Source: Leptospira selangorensis
GTDB taxonomy: Bacteria; Spirochaetota; Leptospiria; Leptospirales; Leptospiraceae
Assembly: GCF_004769405.1 (NCBI RefSeq)
Contig: NZ_RQES01000010.1
Coordinates: forward strand, 310,001 to 374,000
Direction: 5' to 3'
Length of the DNA stretch: 64,000 nt
Shown: one piece after another, positions 27,392 through 38,940 of the stretch
How the letters are laid out: each line of letters opens with the position of its first letter
Position numbering within the stretch: position 1 is the stretch's first letter
The notes under the pieces: generated by a model
Told to the model about the DNA's origin: nothing
What the model saw: the letters and a program-made list of their open reading frames with translations, nothing else
The model's database searches: none
Program-made: the position numbers and the translations under genes

Positions 27392-27583
27392 ACCGTGAAG
27401 TTTTTTCCTCCGGCCTAGAATCCAATTCTTTTTTGTTATACTGGAAGGCGATTAAAGAGCTGAAAATCTAGAACAAAAGGCCTTTCTTTCTTTTTAAGAA
27501 GAAAAAAGGCATTATAAATTGTTACTAGAAGAAGTGTTTTTAAATTATAGGGAACCAAAGAGTTAGATTTGGGTCCGAAATGA

Positions 27584-27610
27584 AGAAAGCCGGAGGGATA
27601 CCGGCTTTCT
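27584..27610 (-). terminator. Probable terminator after the small zinc-ribbon gene
   Basis: AGAAAGCCGG (27584-27593) and CCGGCTTTCT (27601-27610) form a 10-pair stem with a 7-base loop. The minus-strand tail is only moderately T-rich. It lies 64 bases past the stop at 27674. Confidence 0.6.
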
Positions 27611-27673
27611 CTGGGAGTAAAATTCTAAGCTCTTGCTTAGAAAACGGACAAAAATATTGGATAAGAATCTGAC

Positions 27674-27862
27674 TTATTTACGTACTGAGTCAATAACCTT
27701 GATAAGTCGACGAAATGTTAAGTTCAAACAATCTCGACAGAGGTCGTACTGAAAGAGATTCGGTGTTTCTTTACCGCATCCTTTACATGTATATTGCTTA
27801 CTTTGCGCTTGTGTAAGTTCCGCTTCTTCTTCGTTCAAATCCGTCACTGCTAATAATTGCAT
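27674..27862 (-). CDS. Small zinc-ribbon protein
   Basis: 62 residues from the ATG at 27862, chosen for its GGGAGC site; seven further codons upstream are unlikely. The core is CKGCGKE then CRDCLNL, a Cys4 zinc ribbon, preceded by an acidic helix and followed by a basic one. It could bind nucleic acid or a protein partner. No named family. Its terminator separates it from leuS. Confidence 0.6.
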   Translation of the reverse strand: MQLLAVTDLNEEEAELTQAQSKQYTCKGCGKETPNLFQYDLCRDCLNLTFRRLIKVIDSVRK

Positions 27863-28164
27863 TTTGCTCCCAGAAAATTCCATCGATTGTCTTTTTATTT
27901 ACGGAGTGTAAATAAGTCCGAAGATTGATTCTTGCTTTCGGAACTTCTCTCCGTACGTCGAGAGTTACTTTATAAAATCGGCTCACTCTAGAGTCAAAAA
28001 AAATTAGGTTGGAAGTTTGTGAAAATGACTGCAATTTTTTTGAAAAAAATTCTAAGCGCGGTTTTATTTGGAATAGATTTTCAAGTGCGGTTTTTTTCAG
28101 GTAAAAATTAATTTCCTGTCAAGTGCCGAGTTTAGGTCAGTCAAAACGAAAGGAAGGTGATAAT
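27863..28164. other. 302-base divergent spacer
   Basis: Between the small zinc-ribbon gene (-) and the ABC ATPase (+). AT-rich with several A and T runs and a short palindrome ACTCTAGAGT. It presumably carries both promoters; no consensus -35/-10 pair is evident, and the minus-strand open frame within it has no protein features. Confidence 0.4.
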
Positions 28165-28884
28165 TTGTTATCTATATCAGGCTTAAACAAGTCTTACACA
28201 GTTGCAGACCAAACATTTAACGTATTAAAAGATGTTTCATTCCAGGTAAAGTCCGGTGAATTCGTTGCTGTGATTGGGCCATCCGGCTCAGGAAAGTCTA
28301 CGTTACTCGCTGTTTCAGCCGGATTAGATAAAGCTGATTCAGGAACAGTACTTTTGGATGGGATCTCCTTATTTGATAAGTCAGAGGACGAATTAGCAAA
28401 GATCAGAGGAGAACAAATAGGTTTTGTATTCCAAAATTTCCAACTGATCAAGACATTAAACGCTTTAGAGAATGTTTCCCTACCTCTTGCTTTGACGACA
28501 AACCTTTCGGAAAAAGTGATACATGAAAAAGCTATGTATTGGTTGGAGAAGGTCGGCATCGCACATAGAGCCCATAACTTCCCAAGCCAACTTTCAGGTG
28601 GAGAAGAACAAAGAGTAGCGATAGCTCGTTCTTTTATACATGACCCTAAACTCCTTTTTGCGGATGAGCCCACTGCAAACCTAGATAAGAAGAATGGCGA
28701 GAATATCATGTCTCTTCTGAAACAATTGAATAGAGACCGTAAATCCACTTTATTAGTTGTTACTCATGATCCTAAGGTTGCTTCGATGGCGGATAGGATC
28801 TTAGAAATGAGAGATGGGGTCATCTTAAGCGGTGCAAAACCTAAAGCTGCCGCTAAGAAGACAGTATCTAGGAAGAAAAAATGA
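28165..28884 (+). CDS. ABC transporter ATP-binding protein, LolD/MacB type
   Basis: 239 residues from the TTG at 28165, favoured because it follows GGAAGGTGA; a GTG at 28123 would add 14 residues without a ribosome site. Walker A GPSGSGKST at 38-46, Q-loop Q90, signature LSGGE at 143-147, Walker B LLFADEP at 163-169 and the H-loop VTHDP are present. The LolD/FtsE-like sequence pairs with the permease that overlaps its end by four bases. Likely energises extraction of lipoproteins or other substrates at the inner membrane. Confidence 0.92.
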   Translation: MLSISGLNKSYTVADQTFNVLKDVSFQVKSGEFVAVIGPSGSGKSTLLAVSAGLDKADSGTVLLDGISLFDKSEDELAKIRGEQIGFVFQNFQLIKTLNALENVSLPLALTTNLSEKVIHEKAMYWLEKVGIAHRAHNFPSQLSGGEEQRVAIARSFIHDPKLLFADEPTANLDKKNGENIMSLLKQLNRDRKSTLLVVTHDPKVASMADRILEMRDGVILSGAKPKAAAKKTVSRKKK

Positions 28885-31421
28885 ATATTAGATTCTTTCT
28901 ACGGGTAATGTTCAGAGAAATCTTTTCTAAAAAGACTTCTTCCTTACAGATTATCTTAGCGATCACAATCGGAACCGGTGCAGTTCTCGCAGTCCATTCG
29001 TATAGGGATCAATTTACTTCTTCTATTATCAGAGAAGCCAAAAACATTATGGGTTCGGATCTTGTGGTTACGAGCCCTTCTCCGCTAACCTCTGAACAAA
29101 CAGCGTTTCTTTCGAAGGAATTGCCAAAAGGAAGCAAATTATCCGAATTAGTGCAGTTCCCTTCTATGCTTCGCAACCCGAATTCACAAGATTCTAGCTT
29201 ATCTTTGATCAAGGCAATCCAAGGTGATTATCCGTATTTTGGAGAGTTAGAAACAGAACCTAAAGGACTTTTCCGCAAATTAAAACCGGGTGAGATACTC
29301 CTAGAAAGCGGACTGATCAAAAATTTAAAACTTAAGATAGGTTCTAAAGTTCAACTGGGGGAAAGTAACTTTGTATTAAGAGGAAGTATCTTAAAAGAGC
29401 CGGGAATGGCAGGAAACTTTCTCTCCATGGCACCAAGCTCCATTATAAAAAAAGAATCTTTAGCAGAAACAGGATTAGAACAAAGAGGCTCTCGGATCAG
29501 CTACCAAGTCCCCATCCTTCTTCCTAACGGAACGGATGCGAATGTTTTCAAAAAAAGTAAATTTTCAGAATTCGCTAAAAACGATCTTATCTTATACGAA
29601 AGCACGGAAGCAAACTCCGGATCCCAAAAATTCCTTACCAACACGTTGGATTTCTTTTCCTTATTGGCATTATGTGCATTCTTCTTGGGAGGGATCTCTA
29701 TCCTTCTCACCAGCAGAGCGGTCGTAAGATCAAAATCCACTACATTCGCCGTTTATAAATGTTTAGGAGCAGGACCGAACTTAGTTTTGGGCCTTGTACT
29801 TTCCGAACTTCTAATATTATCCACGATTGGCGCTTTATTAGGATTTTTATTCGGAAGTTTTTTACAAACTCAAATCCCGAATATGGCGGATAAAGAATTC
29901 CTTTTCGAACCAAAATTGATCCCGGATCTAAAAGCATTTTTCTGGGCATTCGTTTTAGCTTGGGTAGTCCCCTTAGTTTCCGCATGGGAAAGTCTTTCCA
30001 CTACTCGAAACTTAAGCCCGATGTATGCTCTTAAATCCGATTTTGCAAATGAACTTTCTTCTGTTCCAAAACTAAAATTAAAACAGTCGATCTCATTTAT
30101 AGCGGTCTTCGGATTGTTTTTCGCATTAGCTTGGTGGGAAACTGGAGATTGGATCAAAGGATTAATGTTATGTGCGACCCTACTCTTCCTGCCTGTGGTT
30201 GTGTATCTTGGAATTTTAGGAATTCGTTTTGCGATTAGATTTCTTTTACAAAGATCTGAGTTTTCCGCAAGTGTAAGAATGGCATTAAGAAAACTAGATA
30301 GACCTAGAACAGGGCTTTCATGGGTTTCTGTAGGACTCGGTTCTTCAGTTTTCGTTCTATTACTTAGTATTTTTCTGAGTGATAGCCTATTAGAATATAG
30401 CGGCGCAAAAGACAAGGAAAGAAGACCCAATATGTTCGTATTGGATATACGACCAGAACAACTGGAAAGTTTCCAACAAACGGCAGAAAAGTATAAAGTC
30501 GAAAAACTTTTAACTGCTCCTGTAATCGGAGCAAGACTCACTCATGTAAACGGAGAGCTTGTTAAAAAAGAAGATATGGAACTTTCCGCACTCAGAAGAG
30601 ATTGGAGATCCACGGCAAGGACCAGAGAATATTTCTTATCTTATCGAGAGAATTTATATCCTACTGAAAAAGTCACCGATGGTGATTTTTGGAGAAAAGG
30701 AGAAGAAGACCAGATCTCAGTCGAAAAAGAATTTTCTAAAAATTTAAAAGTGGATTTAGGAGATAAACTTTCCTTCTCCATCGGCGGGGTAGAAGTTACC
30801 GGAACCATCCGAAATTTCAGGACCGTCAACTGGTCCGACATGAGACCGAACTTTGTGGTCCTATTCTCAAAAGGGATCTTAGAAAAGGCTCCTAAGTTTT
30901 ATCTGAGTTCTTTTTTGTTGGAATCTTCCGATTCCAGATATTCTCTTCAAAAAGAATTATCGAATGAATTTCCGAACCTTACGATCGTAGACACTGAAAA
31001 GGCAGTTCAGTCTTTTTTAGGAATTTTAGAAAAGATGTCTTTTGCGATCCGTTGGATGACAGGACTGATCGTTTTATCTTCACTATTATTGATACTTTCT
31101 TCTTTGGAGTTGAGTAGAAAGGAAAGATTGGAAGAAACCTCCCTTTTGCGAATCATAGGTGGAACCAAAACATTCTTACGAAAATACTTTTTGGTGGAAT
31201 CCTTGCTTCTCGCTAATTTATCTTTCGCTTTAGCTTTTGTTTTAGTCTGGGGAGTTTCTTCTTATATGTCTGAGATCATATTTGAGATACAAGCGAGTGT
31301 TCCTTGGTTGGAAATAGGTATCTTTTATATTTCTCTGAATATTGCAGTGGTAGGAATGTATTTCGGTGCCTTAAGGAACGAGTGGAAAAGAAGCCCTACT
31401 TTGTATCTGAAAGAAGTTTAA
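28881..31421 (+). CDS. ABC transporter permease, FtsX/YbbP type
   Basis: 846 residues. One N-terminal helix after ILAITIGTGAVLAVHSYRDQ, a large periplasmic domain, then three helices (about 250-380), further helices, a second periplasmic domain and three final helices: the duplicated FtsX layout seen in YbbP-like permeases. It begins in ATGA overlap with the ATPase. Such pairs handle lipoproteins, lipids or envelope signalling; no periplasmic adaptor gene is beside it. Confidence 0.9.
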   Translation: MNIRFFLRVMFREIFSKKTSSLQIILAITIGTGAVLAVHSYRDQFTSSIIREAKNIMGSDLVVTSPSPLTSEQTAFLSKELPKGSKLSELVQFPSMLRNPNSQDSSLSLIKAIQGDYPYFGELETEPKGLFRKLKPGEILLESGLIKNLKLKIGSKVQLGESNFVLRGSILKEPGMAGNFLSMAPSSIIKKESLAETGLEQRGSRISYQVPILLPNGTDANVFKKSKFSEFAKNDLILYESTEANSGSQKFLTNTLDFFSLLALCAFFLGGISILLTSRAVVRSKSTTFAVYKCLGAGPNLVLGLVLSELLILSTIGALLGFLFGSFLQTQIPNMADKEFLFEPKLIPDLKAFFWAFVLAWVVPLVSAWESLSTTRNLSPMYALKSDFANELSSVPKLKLKQSISFIAVFGLFFALAWWETGDWIKGLMLCATLLFLPVVVYLGILGIRFAIRFLLQRSEFSASVRMALRKLDRPRTGLSWVSVGLGSSVFVLLLSIFLSDSLLEYSGAKDKERRPNMFVLDIRPEQLESFQQTAEKYKVEKLLTAPVIGARLTHVNGELVKKEDMELSALRRDWRSTARTREYFLSYRENLYPTEKVTDGDFWRKGEEDQISVEKEFSKNLKVDLGDKLSFSIGGVEVTGTIRNFRTVNWSDMRPNFVVLFSKGILEKAPKFYLSSFLLESSDSRYSLQKELSNEFPNLTIVDTEKAVQSFLGILEKMSFAIRWMTGLIVLSSLLLILSSLELSRKERLEETSLLRIIGGTKTFLRKYFLVESLLLANLSFALAFVLVWGVSSYMSEIIFEIQASVPWLEIGIFYISLNIAVVGMYFGALRNEWKRSPTLYLKEV

Positions 31422-31501
31422 ATTAGGATGGGAAGTAATCTGAGGAATGTCCAACGCTTGAGTAGATGAAGAACTTTAAGGCGTCCGTAGGATGAAATAA
31501 A

Positions 31502-31798
31502 TTATTTCGGCCTGGTCATACGGGCCAAAAGATCTTCCGGCTTAGAATCCAATCTCACTGAGCAAACCTTATAATTGGAAGCGGTCGGACAGGCCGCGGT
31601 TCCAGTGATCTTACATCCTTTAGTTTCACAACGTTTCCTGGTATCGAAAGAATCGGATCCGGAAAATCTACAATAATCCCTACAAGCGTCTGAACTATTT
31701 ACGGAACAAAGATAACAACCGTCGGCAGAAAGGTTTTGAACAAGTCCCAAAAATGCAAAAAACAATATGATAGAAAGTGAATATAGAATCTTTTTCAA
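31502..31798 (-). CDS. Secreted cysteine-rich small protein
   Basis: 98 residues. A clean signal peptide (MKKILYSLSIILFFAFLGLV, cleavage about NLSA-D) precedes a mature part of ~73 residues with eight cysteines (GCYLC, ACRDYC, RCETKGC, AACPT, KVCS). The even count suggests four disulfides, so a compact secreted or periplasmic fold. No family recognised. It is the last gene of the heat-shock run, 10 bases after DUF2721. Confidence 0.65.
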   Translation of the reverse strand: MKKILYSLSIILFFAFLGLVQNLSADGCYLCSVNSSDACRDYCRFSGSDSFDTRKRCETKGCKITGTAACPTASNYKVCSVRLDSKPEDLLARMTRPK

Positions 31799-31807
31799 AT
31801 AAAACTC

Positions 31808-32320
31808 CTATCTTTTGGAAGAAGGATCGTCGGACTTCTTCTCCACTTTATCTTCCAGAAATTCCGCAAATTCTATCTGGCCTTGGATAAAATTCAAATT
31901 ATAACGGCTTTCGTACAGCAAAAGACTACTTGCGATAAACAAAAAAATTCCGCCTACCAATGCAAGTCCGGTAGCAATCCAAGAAGCAGGACTTGATATC
32001 GCTACGATAATCCCCAAACTTAAGCTGGAAGAAACAAAGAACAAAGTCGCAGTATAAAGCGCTGCCATAGATCTTTGGATCAGATTTGCTCTTTTCTTTT
32101 GGATCTTTAATTGTCTTCTGAGATATGCTTGTCGTTCTTCCGGAAAAGAAAGTTTTCCGTCCACGACACCTTCTATCTCATTTTTAAGTAAATTAACTCG
32201 ATCGAATATTCTACCTAAACGATTCGCGGTAGAAAAAATCAAACTAGCACTGGCCGAGATCAAAACGGCCGGAGTAATCATACCAGCTAAAATTTCCGTT
32301 CCGATCAAAGAAGAAAGCAT
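31808..32320 (-). CDS. DUF2721 membrane protein
   Basis: 170 residues. The start MLSSLIGTEILAGMITPAVLISASASLIFSTANRLGRI carries the DUF2721 pattern (PAxxLLxSxxxLxxxNRLxRI). A coiled middle with many Arg/Lys is followed by two membrane helices (TATLFFVSSSLSLGIIVAIS and IATGLALVGGIFLFIASSLL). Function unknown in the family. Starts 4 bases after yqgE. Confidence 0.82.
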   Translation of the reverse strand: MLSSLIGTEILAGMITPAVLISASASLIFSTANRLGRIFDRVNLLKNEIEGVVDGKLSFPEERQAYLRRQLKIQKKRANLIQRSMAALYTATLFFVSSSLSLGIIVAISSPASWIATGLALVGGIFLFIASSLLLYESRYNLNFIQGQIEFAEFLEDKVEKKSDDPSSKR

Positions 32321-32324
32321 AGAT

Positions 32325-32879
32325 CTAGTTTAACATTGGATCTTTTGTATGTTCCACGAAATACTTATACAATCCACCTTTGCTTTTTAAGGCTTCTTGC
32401 CAAGTTGTTTCAGGATCTTCTGTAAAGATCCACTCTGCATTCGGATCGTGAACCACCCAAGATTTACGTTCCATCTCACCTTCTAATTGGGCAGCTCCCC
32501 AACCGGAATATCCTTGGTATACGTTAAACTTTGTTTTATCAGGATGTTCTAATAATTCCACCAGGGCTTCGAAACTTCTGGCAAGAAACACACCAGGGAT
32601 AACTTCAATCCCAGGCTGTTTTAATTTAGGATTATCATGAAGAATGGAAACAAATGTAGGATCTACAGGACCTCCGGAATAGATCGGAGACGAACCGTCT
32701 ATTCCTTCCGGAATTCCTTGGATCACTTCGCTTAATGCAACATCCATTTTTTTATTCAGTACAAGACCGAATGCACCTGATTGATCGTGTTCCACCATTA
32801 GGATCACTGTACGATTAAAATAATCCGTAACGATAGATGAATTAGAGATTAATACTTTTCCGCTGAATCCGTTTTCCAT
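32325..32879 (-). CDS. YqgE/AlgH family protein
   Basis: 184 residues of the DUF179 family: KVLISNSSIVTDYFNRTVIL, VEHDQSGAFGLVLNK, YSGGPV, and YQGYSGWGAAQLEGEM are all family blocks. Cytoplasmic, with a reported link to transcription control of alginate in Pseudomonas (AlgH) but no agreed biochemical activity. Ten bases from the oxidoreductase gene upstream. Confidence 0.92.
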   Translation of the reverse strand: MENGFSGKVLISNSSIVTDYFNRTVILMVEHDQSGAFGLVLNKKMDVALSEVIQGIPEGIDGSSPIYSGGPVDPTFVSILHDNPKLKQPGIEVIPGVFLARSFEALVELLEHPDKTKFNVYQGYSGWGAAQLEGEMERKSWVVHDPNAEWIFTEDPETTWQEALKSKGGLYKYFVEHTKDPMLN

Positions 32880-32888
32880 ACTACCCGA

Positions 32889-33848
32889 TCAGTTTTTATG
32901 TATCTCTTTCAAAATTCTGTACGCGATTTCCAGAGTTTGGATATCGGATCTTCCATCCACTAAAGGTTCCGTTTCTTTCAAGATACATTTTACAAAATGT
33001 TCATGTTCTTGTTTTAAAGGGTTATCCTTGTGAACAAAGATCTTCTCAACGATTGATTCTTGGCGATATTTGATCTCTCCGGTCCTAAGTAGAATGTCCG
33101 AAGTTGCCTGTCTATGAAGCTCGATCTCTTGGTCGCTAAAATCCAATGTGATGTACACGTCTTTTTGAGTGATATTCAGGGTCCGAATTTTAGATTGTGT
33201 ATTTCTGCTGGCGGAAATATTCGCGATCGCGCCGTTCTCAAAATGAAGAATAACGGATGCAATATCTTCGTGAGCTGAAACCACTTTGGTCCCCACTGCA
33301 CTTAGATATTTGACGGGAGATTTTACAAGATTCAAAACGATATCTATATCGTGGATCATCATATCCAGAACTACTCCCACATCCTTAATTCTAGGATTAA
33401 AAGGGGCTAATCTTCTGGATTCGATCAATAGAGGTTCAGTAACGATCTTTCCGAGTTCAAGAACCGCTCCGTTAAAACGTTCAACGTGACCAACTTGTAA
33501 GACCAAATTGTTTTTAGAAGCAAGGTCCACTAGCTCTTTTGCTTGTTCTAAAGTTTCTGCGATCGGTTTCTCTACCAAAACATGTTTGCCGGCGAGAAGT
33601 GCCTTCTTACCTATTTCATGATGTAAGAATGTAGGCACTGCGATGATCACAGAATCGGTATGTTTGATCAGATCGTCTACAGTAGAGAAGGCGGAAGTTT
33701 TATGTTTTTCCGCCATCTGAGATGCTCTTTCGGAATCGGAGTCGTAAATACCGATCAACTCCGCATCGCTTAATGTTTTCGCCACGTTAACGTGGTATTG
33801 GCCCATATGGCCTGTCCCGATTACCCCGATCTTGACTTTGTTAGTCAT
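32889..33848 (-). CDS. Gfo/Idh/MocA family oxidoreductase
   Basis: 319 residues. N-terminal Rossmann site VIGTGHMGQYHVN, the EKP motif (HVLVEKPIAET) that carries the catalytic Lys, and the C-terminal substrate domain with DMMIHDIDIVLNL. NAD(P)-dependent dehydrogenation of a sugar or related polyol; substrate unknown. AGGAAG ribosome site upstream. It starts 21 bases after dnaJ and is probably transcribed with the chaperone operon. Confidence 0.92.
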   Translation of the reverse strand: MTNKVKIGVIGTGHMGQYHVNVAKTLSDAELIGIYDSDSERASQMAEKHKTSAFSTVDDLIKHTDSVIIAVPTFLHHEIGKKALLAGKHVLVEKPIAETLEQAKELVDLASKNNLVLQVGHVERFNGAVLELGKIVTEPLLIESRRLAPFNPRIKDVGVVLDMMIHDIDIVLNLVKSPVKYLSAVGTKVVSAHEDIASVILHFENGAIANISASRNTQSKIRTLNITQKDVYITLDFSDQEIELHRQATSDILLRTGEIKYRQESIVEKIFVHKDNPLKQEHEHFVKCILKETEPLVDGRSDIQTLEIAYRILKEIHKN

Positions 33849-33869
33849 GAAACTTCCTTTTTGTGGATA

Positions 33870-34991
33870 TTACTTATTCGTAAAAATTTTACCCTTAGAA
33901 CCGGAAACAGATTCTCCGGACTCACGGGCAAATTCTTCGATCAATTCTCTTTGTCGTCTAGTCAGTTTTTTCGGGATCTCAATGCGAACGATCACATGCT
34001 GGTCCCCTTTTCCATATCCGCCTAGATACGGAATACCATGACCTTTCAAACGGAACACTTGGCCTGACTCGGTTCCTTCCGGAATTTTCATCTTAACCTT
34101 TTTGCCGTCTATGGTTGGAACTTCAATGTCTCCACCTAAAATAGCTTGTGTAAGGCTGATCTTTTTATTCAAGATCAAGTCGTTTGCCTGGCGTTCGAAT
34201 AATTCATGTTTCTTAATATGTGTTACCACATATAGATCTCCATGAGGACCACCGTTAGGCCCTGCTTCCCCTTCTCCGGAAACTTTTAATCTGCTGCCGG
34301 ATTCGATACCAGGAGGGATCTTAATATTGATAGTACGTCTTTTTTCTACCAGACCTTGTCCATGACAGGTCTTGCATGGATTGGAAATGATTGTACCTTT
34401 TCCACGACAAGTACCACAAGTAGTCGCAACGGAGAAGAAACCCTGAGATCTACGAATCTGTCCTGAACCTCCGCAGTCCGGACAAGTAGCAGGAGTGCTT
34501 CCTTTGTTTGCGCCGGAGCCTCCGCAATCTACGCAGGTTTCTAGTCTTGGAATTTCGATTTTATATTCCCTGCCTAGAGCAGCGTCTTCGAGGGAAACTT
34601 CTAGATTATAACGAAGATCTGAACCGCGTTGAGGACCGGATCTGCGGCCACCGCCACCAGCTCCTCTTCCTCCTCCGAAGAAGTCGCCGAAAATATCTCC
34701 AAAATCACCGAAGATATCGGAGAAGTCAGTATATGCTCCTCCTCCAAATCCACCTTGAGCGCCTGCACCCACTCCGGCCTTGCCGTACTGGTCGTACATG
34801 CGACGTTTATTGGCGTCTCTTAAAACTTCGTAGGCCTCGGTAGCTTCCTTAAATTTATCTTCAGCAGCTTTATCACCCTGATTCTTATCAGGGTGATATT
34901 TGATAGCTAACTTCCGATACGCGGACTTGATTTCTTCATCAGTCGCGGATTTGGAAACTCCGAGGATATCGTAGTAACTTTTGTCACTCAT
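33870..34991 (-). CDS. dnaJ: Chaperone protein DnaJ
   Basis: 373 residues. J-domain at 1-70 with HPDK ([11 protein letters not shown]), Gly/Phe-rich linker with repeated [10 protein letters not shown], and four zinc-binding repeats: [32 protein letters not shown]. The C-terminal client-binding domain is complete. Stimulates DnaK ATPase and delivers clients. Follows dnaK by 7 bases. Confidence 0.97.
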   Translation of the reverse strand: MSDKSYYDILGVSKSATDEEIKSAYRKLAIKYHPDKNQGDKAAEDKFKEATEAYEVLRDANKRRMYDQYGKAGVGAGAQGGFGGGAYTDFSDIFGDFGDIFGDFFGGGRGAGGGGRRSGPQRGSDLRYNLEVSLEDAALGREYKIEIPRLETCVDCGGSGANKGSTPATCPDCGGSGQIRRSQGFFSVATTCGTCRGKGTIISNPCKTCHGQGLVEKRRTINIKIPPGIESGSRLKVSGEGEAGPNGGPHGDLYVVTHIKKHELFERQANDLILNKKISLTQAILGGDIEVPTIDGKKVKMKIPEGTESGQVFRLKGHGIPYLGGYGKGDQHVIVRIEIPKKLTRRQRELIEEFARESGESVSGSKGKIFTNK

Positions 34992-34998
34992 GTCTTAG

Positions 34999-36933
<1,935 letters not shown>

Positions 36934-37018
36934 TTTGGTTTCTCCTTCCGCCATTGGATCCTTCCTTGGCGGTTATTCATGATTTAGTTCGTTCTATTCA
37001 AGGCACCATTGCGCCTAT

Positions 37019-37040
37019 ACCCAAAGCTTAAGCTTTGGGT
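37019..37040. repeat. 22-base perfect palindrome at the grpE stop
   Basis: Arm ACCCAAAGCTT (37019-37029) and its exact complement (37030-37040). It spans the grpE stop codon, 86 bases ahead of the dnaK start. No T-tract follows, so it is not a typical terminator; an RNA hairpin that stabilises or processes the transcript is possible. Confidence 0.7.
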
Positions 37041-37603
37041 TTTCCAATTCTCACCCTTGCAGGTCTTAAGGAGAACTTATCTTCATTTTCCTTAATATAG
37101 AATCCTGCCTGATAAACTTCGATCACAGTTTCTTCTTTGTATTGATCCCCTTCTTCGGAAGACAATGCTTCCATAGAAGTCGGATCAAACGCCTCTCCCT
37201 GAGGATATTGTCTGAATACATTGGATCTTTCCAGCACGGAATAAAATTCCTTCTGTATCATCGTGACTCCGTCCACGAAAGGTTTTAATTCTTCCGTAAC
37301 ATTTACACCGGAAGCTACACGATCCAAATTATCGATCGGGTTCAAAAACTCCGTTACCAAAGATTTGACGGCTTCCCTTTTAATATTAGAAAATTCTTGT
37401 GCAGATCTTCTCTTATAATTCTGGAACTCCGCTCTTTCGCGAGTCCAAGAATCTTTTAAGGATTCAATCTCTTTTCTCGCAATATCCAATTCCTTACGTA
37501 AAGTTTCCTCTACGCTTTCCGGTTTTTGGGAATCATCCGAATTTTCTCCGGTAGGCGTTGCGACCGCTTCTTCTTGACTCATCTCTCTATCATTTCCTTG
37601 CAT
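37028..37603 (-). CDS. grpE: Nucleotide exchange factor GrpE
   Basis: 191 residues. An acidic N-terminal region, a long coiled coil (RKELDIARKEIESLKDSWTR, EFQNYKRRSAQEFSNIKREA) and the C-terminal beta-wing (GEAFDPTSMEALSSEEGDQY, VIEVYQAGFYI). Releases ADP from DnaK. Starts 9 bases after hrcA; gap to dnaK contains the palindrome above. Confidence 0.96.
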   Translation of the reverse strand: MQGNDREMSQEEAVATPTGENSDDSQKPESVEETLRKELDIARKEIESLKDSWTRERAEFQNYKRRSAQEFSNIKREAVKSLVTEFLNPIDNLDRVASGVNVTEELKPFVDGVTMIQKEFYSVLERSNVFRQYPQGEAFDPTSMEALSSEEGDQYKEETVIEVYQAGFYIKENEDKFSLRPARVRIGKPKA

Positions 37604-37612
37604 GGTTCATTA

Positions 37613-38641
37613 CTACTTACTAATACGCGTGATCATCTCCGAAACTAGTTTCGAAGTAAAATCCACAAGTGGAAGTGCTCTATGATAATCCATCCTCTGA
37701 GGACCTATGATTCCCATAGCGCCGATCCGTTTTTCTCCCATTCTATATCCGGAAGTGATGATACTCACACCGCCCATTCTTCCGTCCCCGTCCTTTCCTA
37801 TGACGGTATACACTCCATCATGTTCCGGATAATCTCCGAACATTCCGGTGAGGAATCTTTTATCATCCAGTAGGGAGAGAACCTGGTTGAGTTTTTCCTC
37901 TTCGTCCTTAAATCTTCCGTATAAGTTCTTGAGACCGTCGATATACAAAGACACTTCGGAGTTATCCGGCGTCATTGCCGCGGAGATCACTCCGGACACT
38001 TTATAAAAATCTAATGGTCCGTCCTTTCTCAGCAATAAAGAAGGGATTACCTTCTCCTGTATCTCGAACATATCATAACCTTTCGCGTTATCGTTCAAAT
38101 ACTTTGAGATCTGGTACAACTCTTCCTGGCTATAATTTCGATCCAAGAATACGCTTCGGTTCAGTACCGCTCCGGACCTCATAACCATGATCATCAGGAC
38201 CTCGTCCCCATGAACATGGATCAATTCCACATGTTTGAGAGTGTCCAAACTTTTGGCCGGTCCTAATACAACTCCCGCAGAATTAGAAAGACTTGCCAGA
38301 ACACTTGCAGTTGCTTTCAGGATCTGATCCAATTTGAACTGCATCTTCAGATATTCTTCTTGGATCCTTTGTTTTTCTTTAATAGTTAGCTCATAAAGAA
38401 CCACTAACGAATCCACATAGAATCGATATCCTATCTCTGTCGGGATCCTTCCCCCGGAAGTATGGCGAGAAGCGAGATATCCCATCTCTTCCAATTCCTT
38501 AAGAACAGTACGTATAGAAGCCGGGGACAAACCTATATCATGTTTGTCGAATAAGGTTTTAGAGCCAACTGGACGGTTCTCTTGGATAAACTCGTCCACA
38601 GTGGCCTTAAGGATCATCCTATGTCTTTGGGATAGTTCCAT
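37613..38641 (-). CDS. hrcA: Heat-inducible transcription repressor HrcA
   Basis: 342 residues from the ATG at 38641. A GTG upstream (38659) lies inside the CIRCE operator and is rejected. Winged helix MELSQRHRMILKATVDEFIQ with PVGSKTL, LSPASIRTVLKELEEMGYL and SGGRIPTEIGYRFYVDSL are the family blocks; a GAF-like core and C-terminal dimer region follow. Binds CIRCE and represses its own operon until heat or loss of GroEL support. Confidence 0.96.
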   Translation of the reverse strand: MELSQRHRMILKATVDEFIQENRPVGSKTLFDKHDIGLSPASIRTVLKELEEMGYLASRHTSGGRIPTEIGYRFYVDSLVVLYELTIKEKQRIQEEYLKMQFKLDQILKATASVLASLSNSAGVVLGPAKSLDTLKHVELIHVHGDEVLMIMVMRSGAVLNRSVFLDRNYSQEELYQISKYLNDNAKGYDMFEIQEKVIPSLLLRKDGPLDFYKVSGVISAAMTPDNSEVSLYIDGLKNLYGRFKDEEEKLNQVLSLLDDKRFLTGMFGDYPEHDGVYTVIGKDGDGRMGGVSIITSGYRMGEKRIGAMGIIGPQRMDYHRALPLVDFTSKLVSEMITRISK

Positions 38642-38652
38642 ATCTATTCTTA

Positions 38653-38679
38653 TTGGCACTCTGCAAGTTAGAGTGCTAA
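38653..38679. promoter_or_regulatory. CIRCE operator (HrcA-binding site)
   Basis: TTGGCACTC (38653-38661), nine-base spacer, GAGTGCTAA (38671-38679). One mismatch from the consensus TTAGCACTC-N9-GAGTGCTAA. It lies 12 bases ahead of the hrcA ATG. A TTGACT at 38713-38718 on the minus strand may be the -35, with an unconvincing -10. Confidence 0.93.
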
Positions 38680-38940
38680 AGCACCTCTCAAGTTTCCGTA
38701 AGATTCTAAAAAAGTCAAGAATTTTGGATTTTAAGCAGTCCTGGAGCCGGTCTGACAGAAAAAATATGCAGTAAGCATCCCATAAGGGATAGAAATTTGA
38801 TTCCCAAACAGTTAAACTTCTACCTTTATACTTTCAAAATAAAGGAAGAAGGCCCCAAGGATTCAGATCTATTTTCAATTTAAGACTGACTTAGAATAGG
38901 TTCCAAAAAAGATCTCCGTCCTATACAGAAAGGAATCTCA

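Noticed and set aside
27478..27512. Hairpin of T-rich and A-rich arms upstream of leuS
   Set aside because: The pairing has several mismatches and there is no T-box specifier or antiterminator sequence, so no leucine T-box can be supported.
27798..28034. 78-codon minus-strand frame upstream of the small zinc-ribbon gene
   Set aside because: Overlaps the real gene start and promoter region and shows no coding character.
29870..30541. 223-codon minus-strand frame inside the ABC permease gene
   Set aside because: Antisense to a well-supported FtsX-type gene, with no ribosome site or protein signature.
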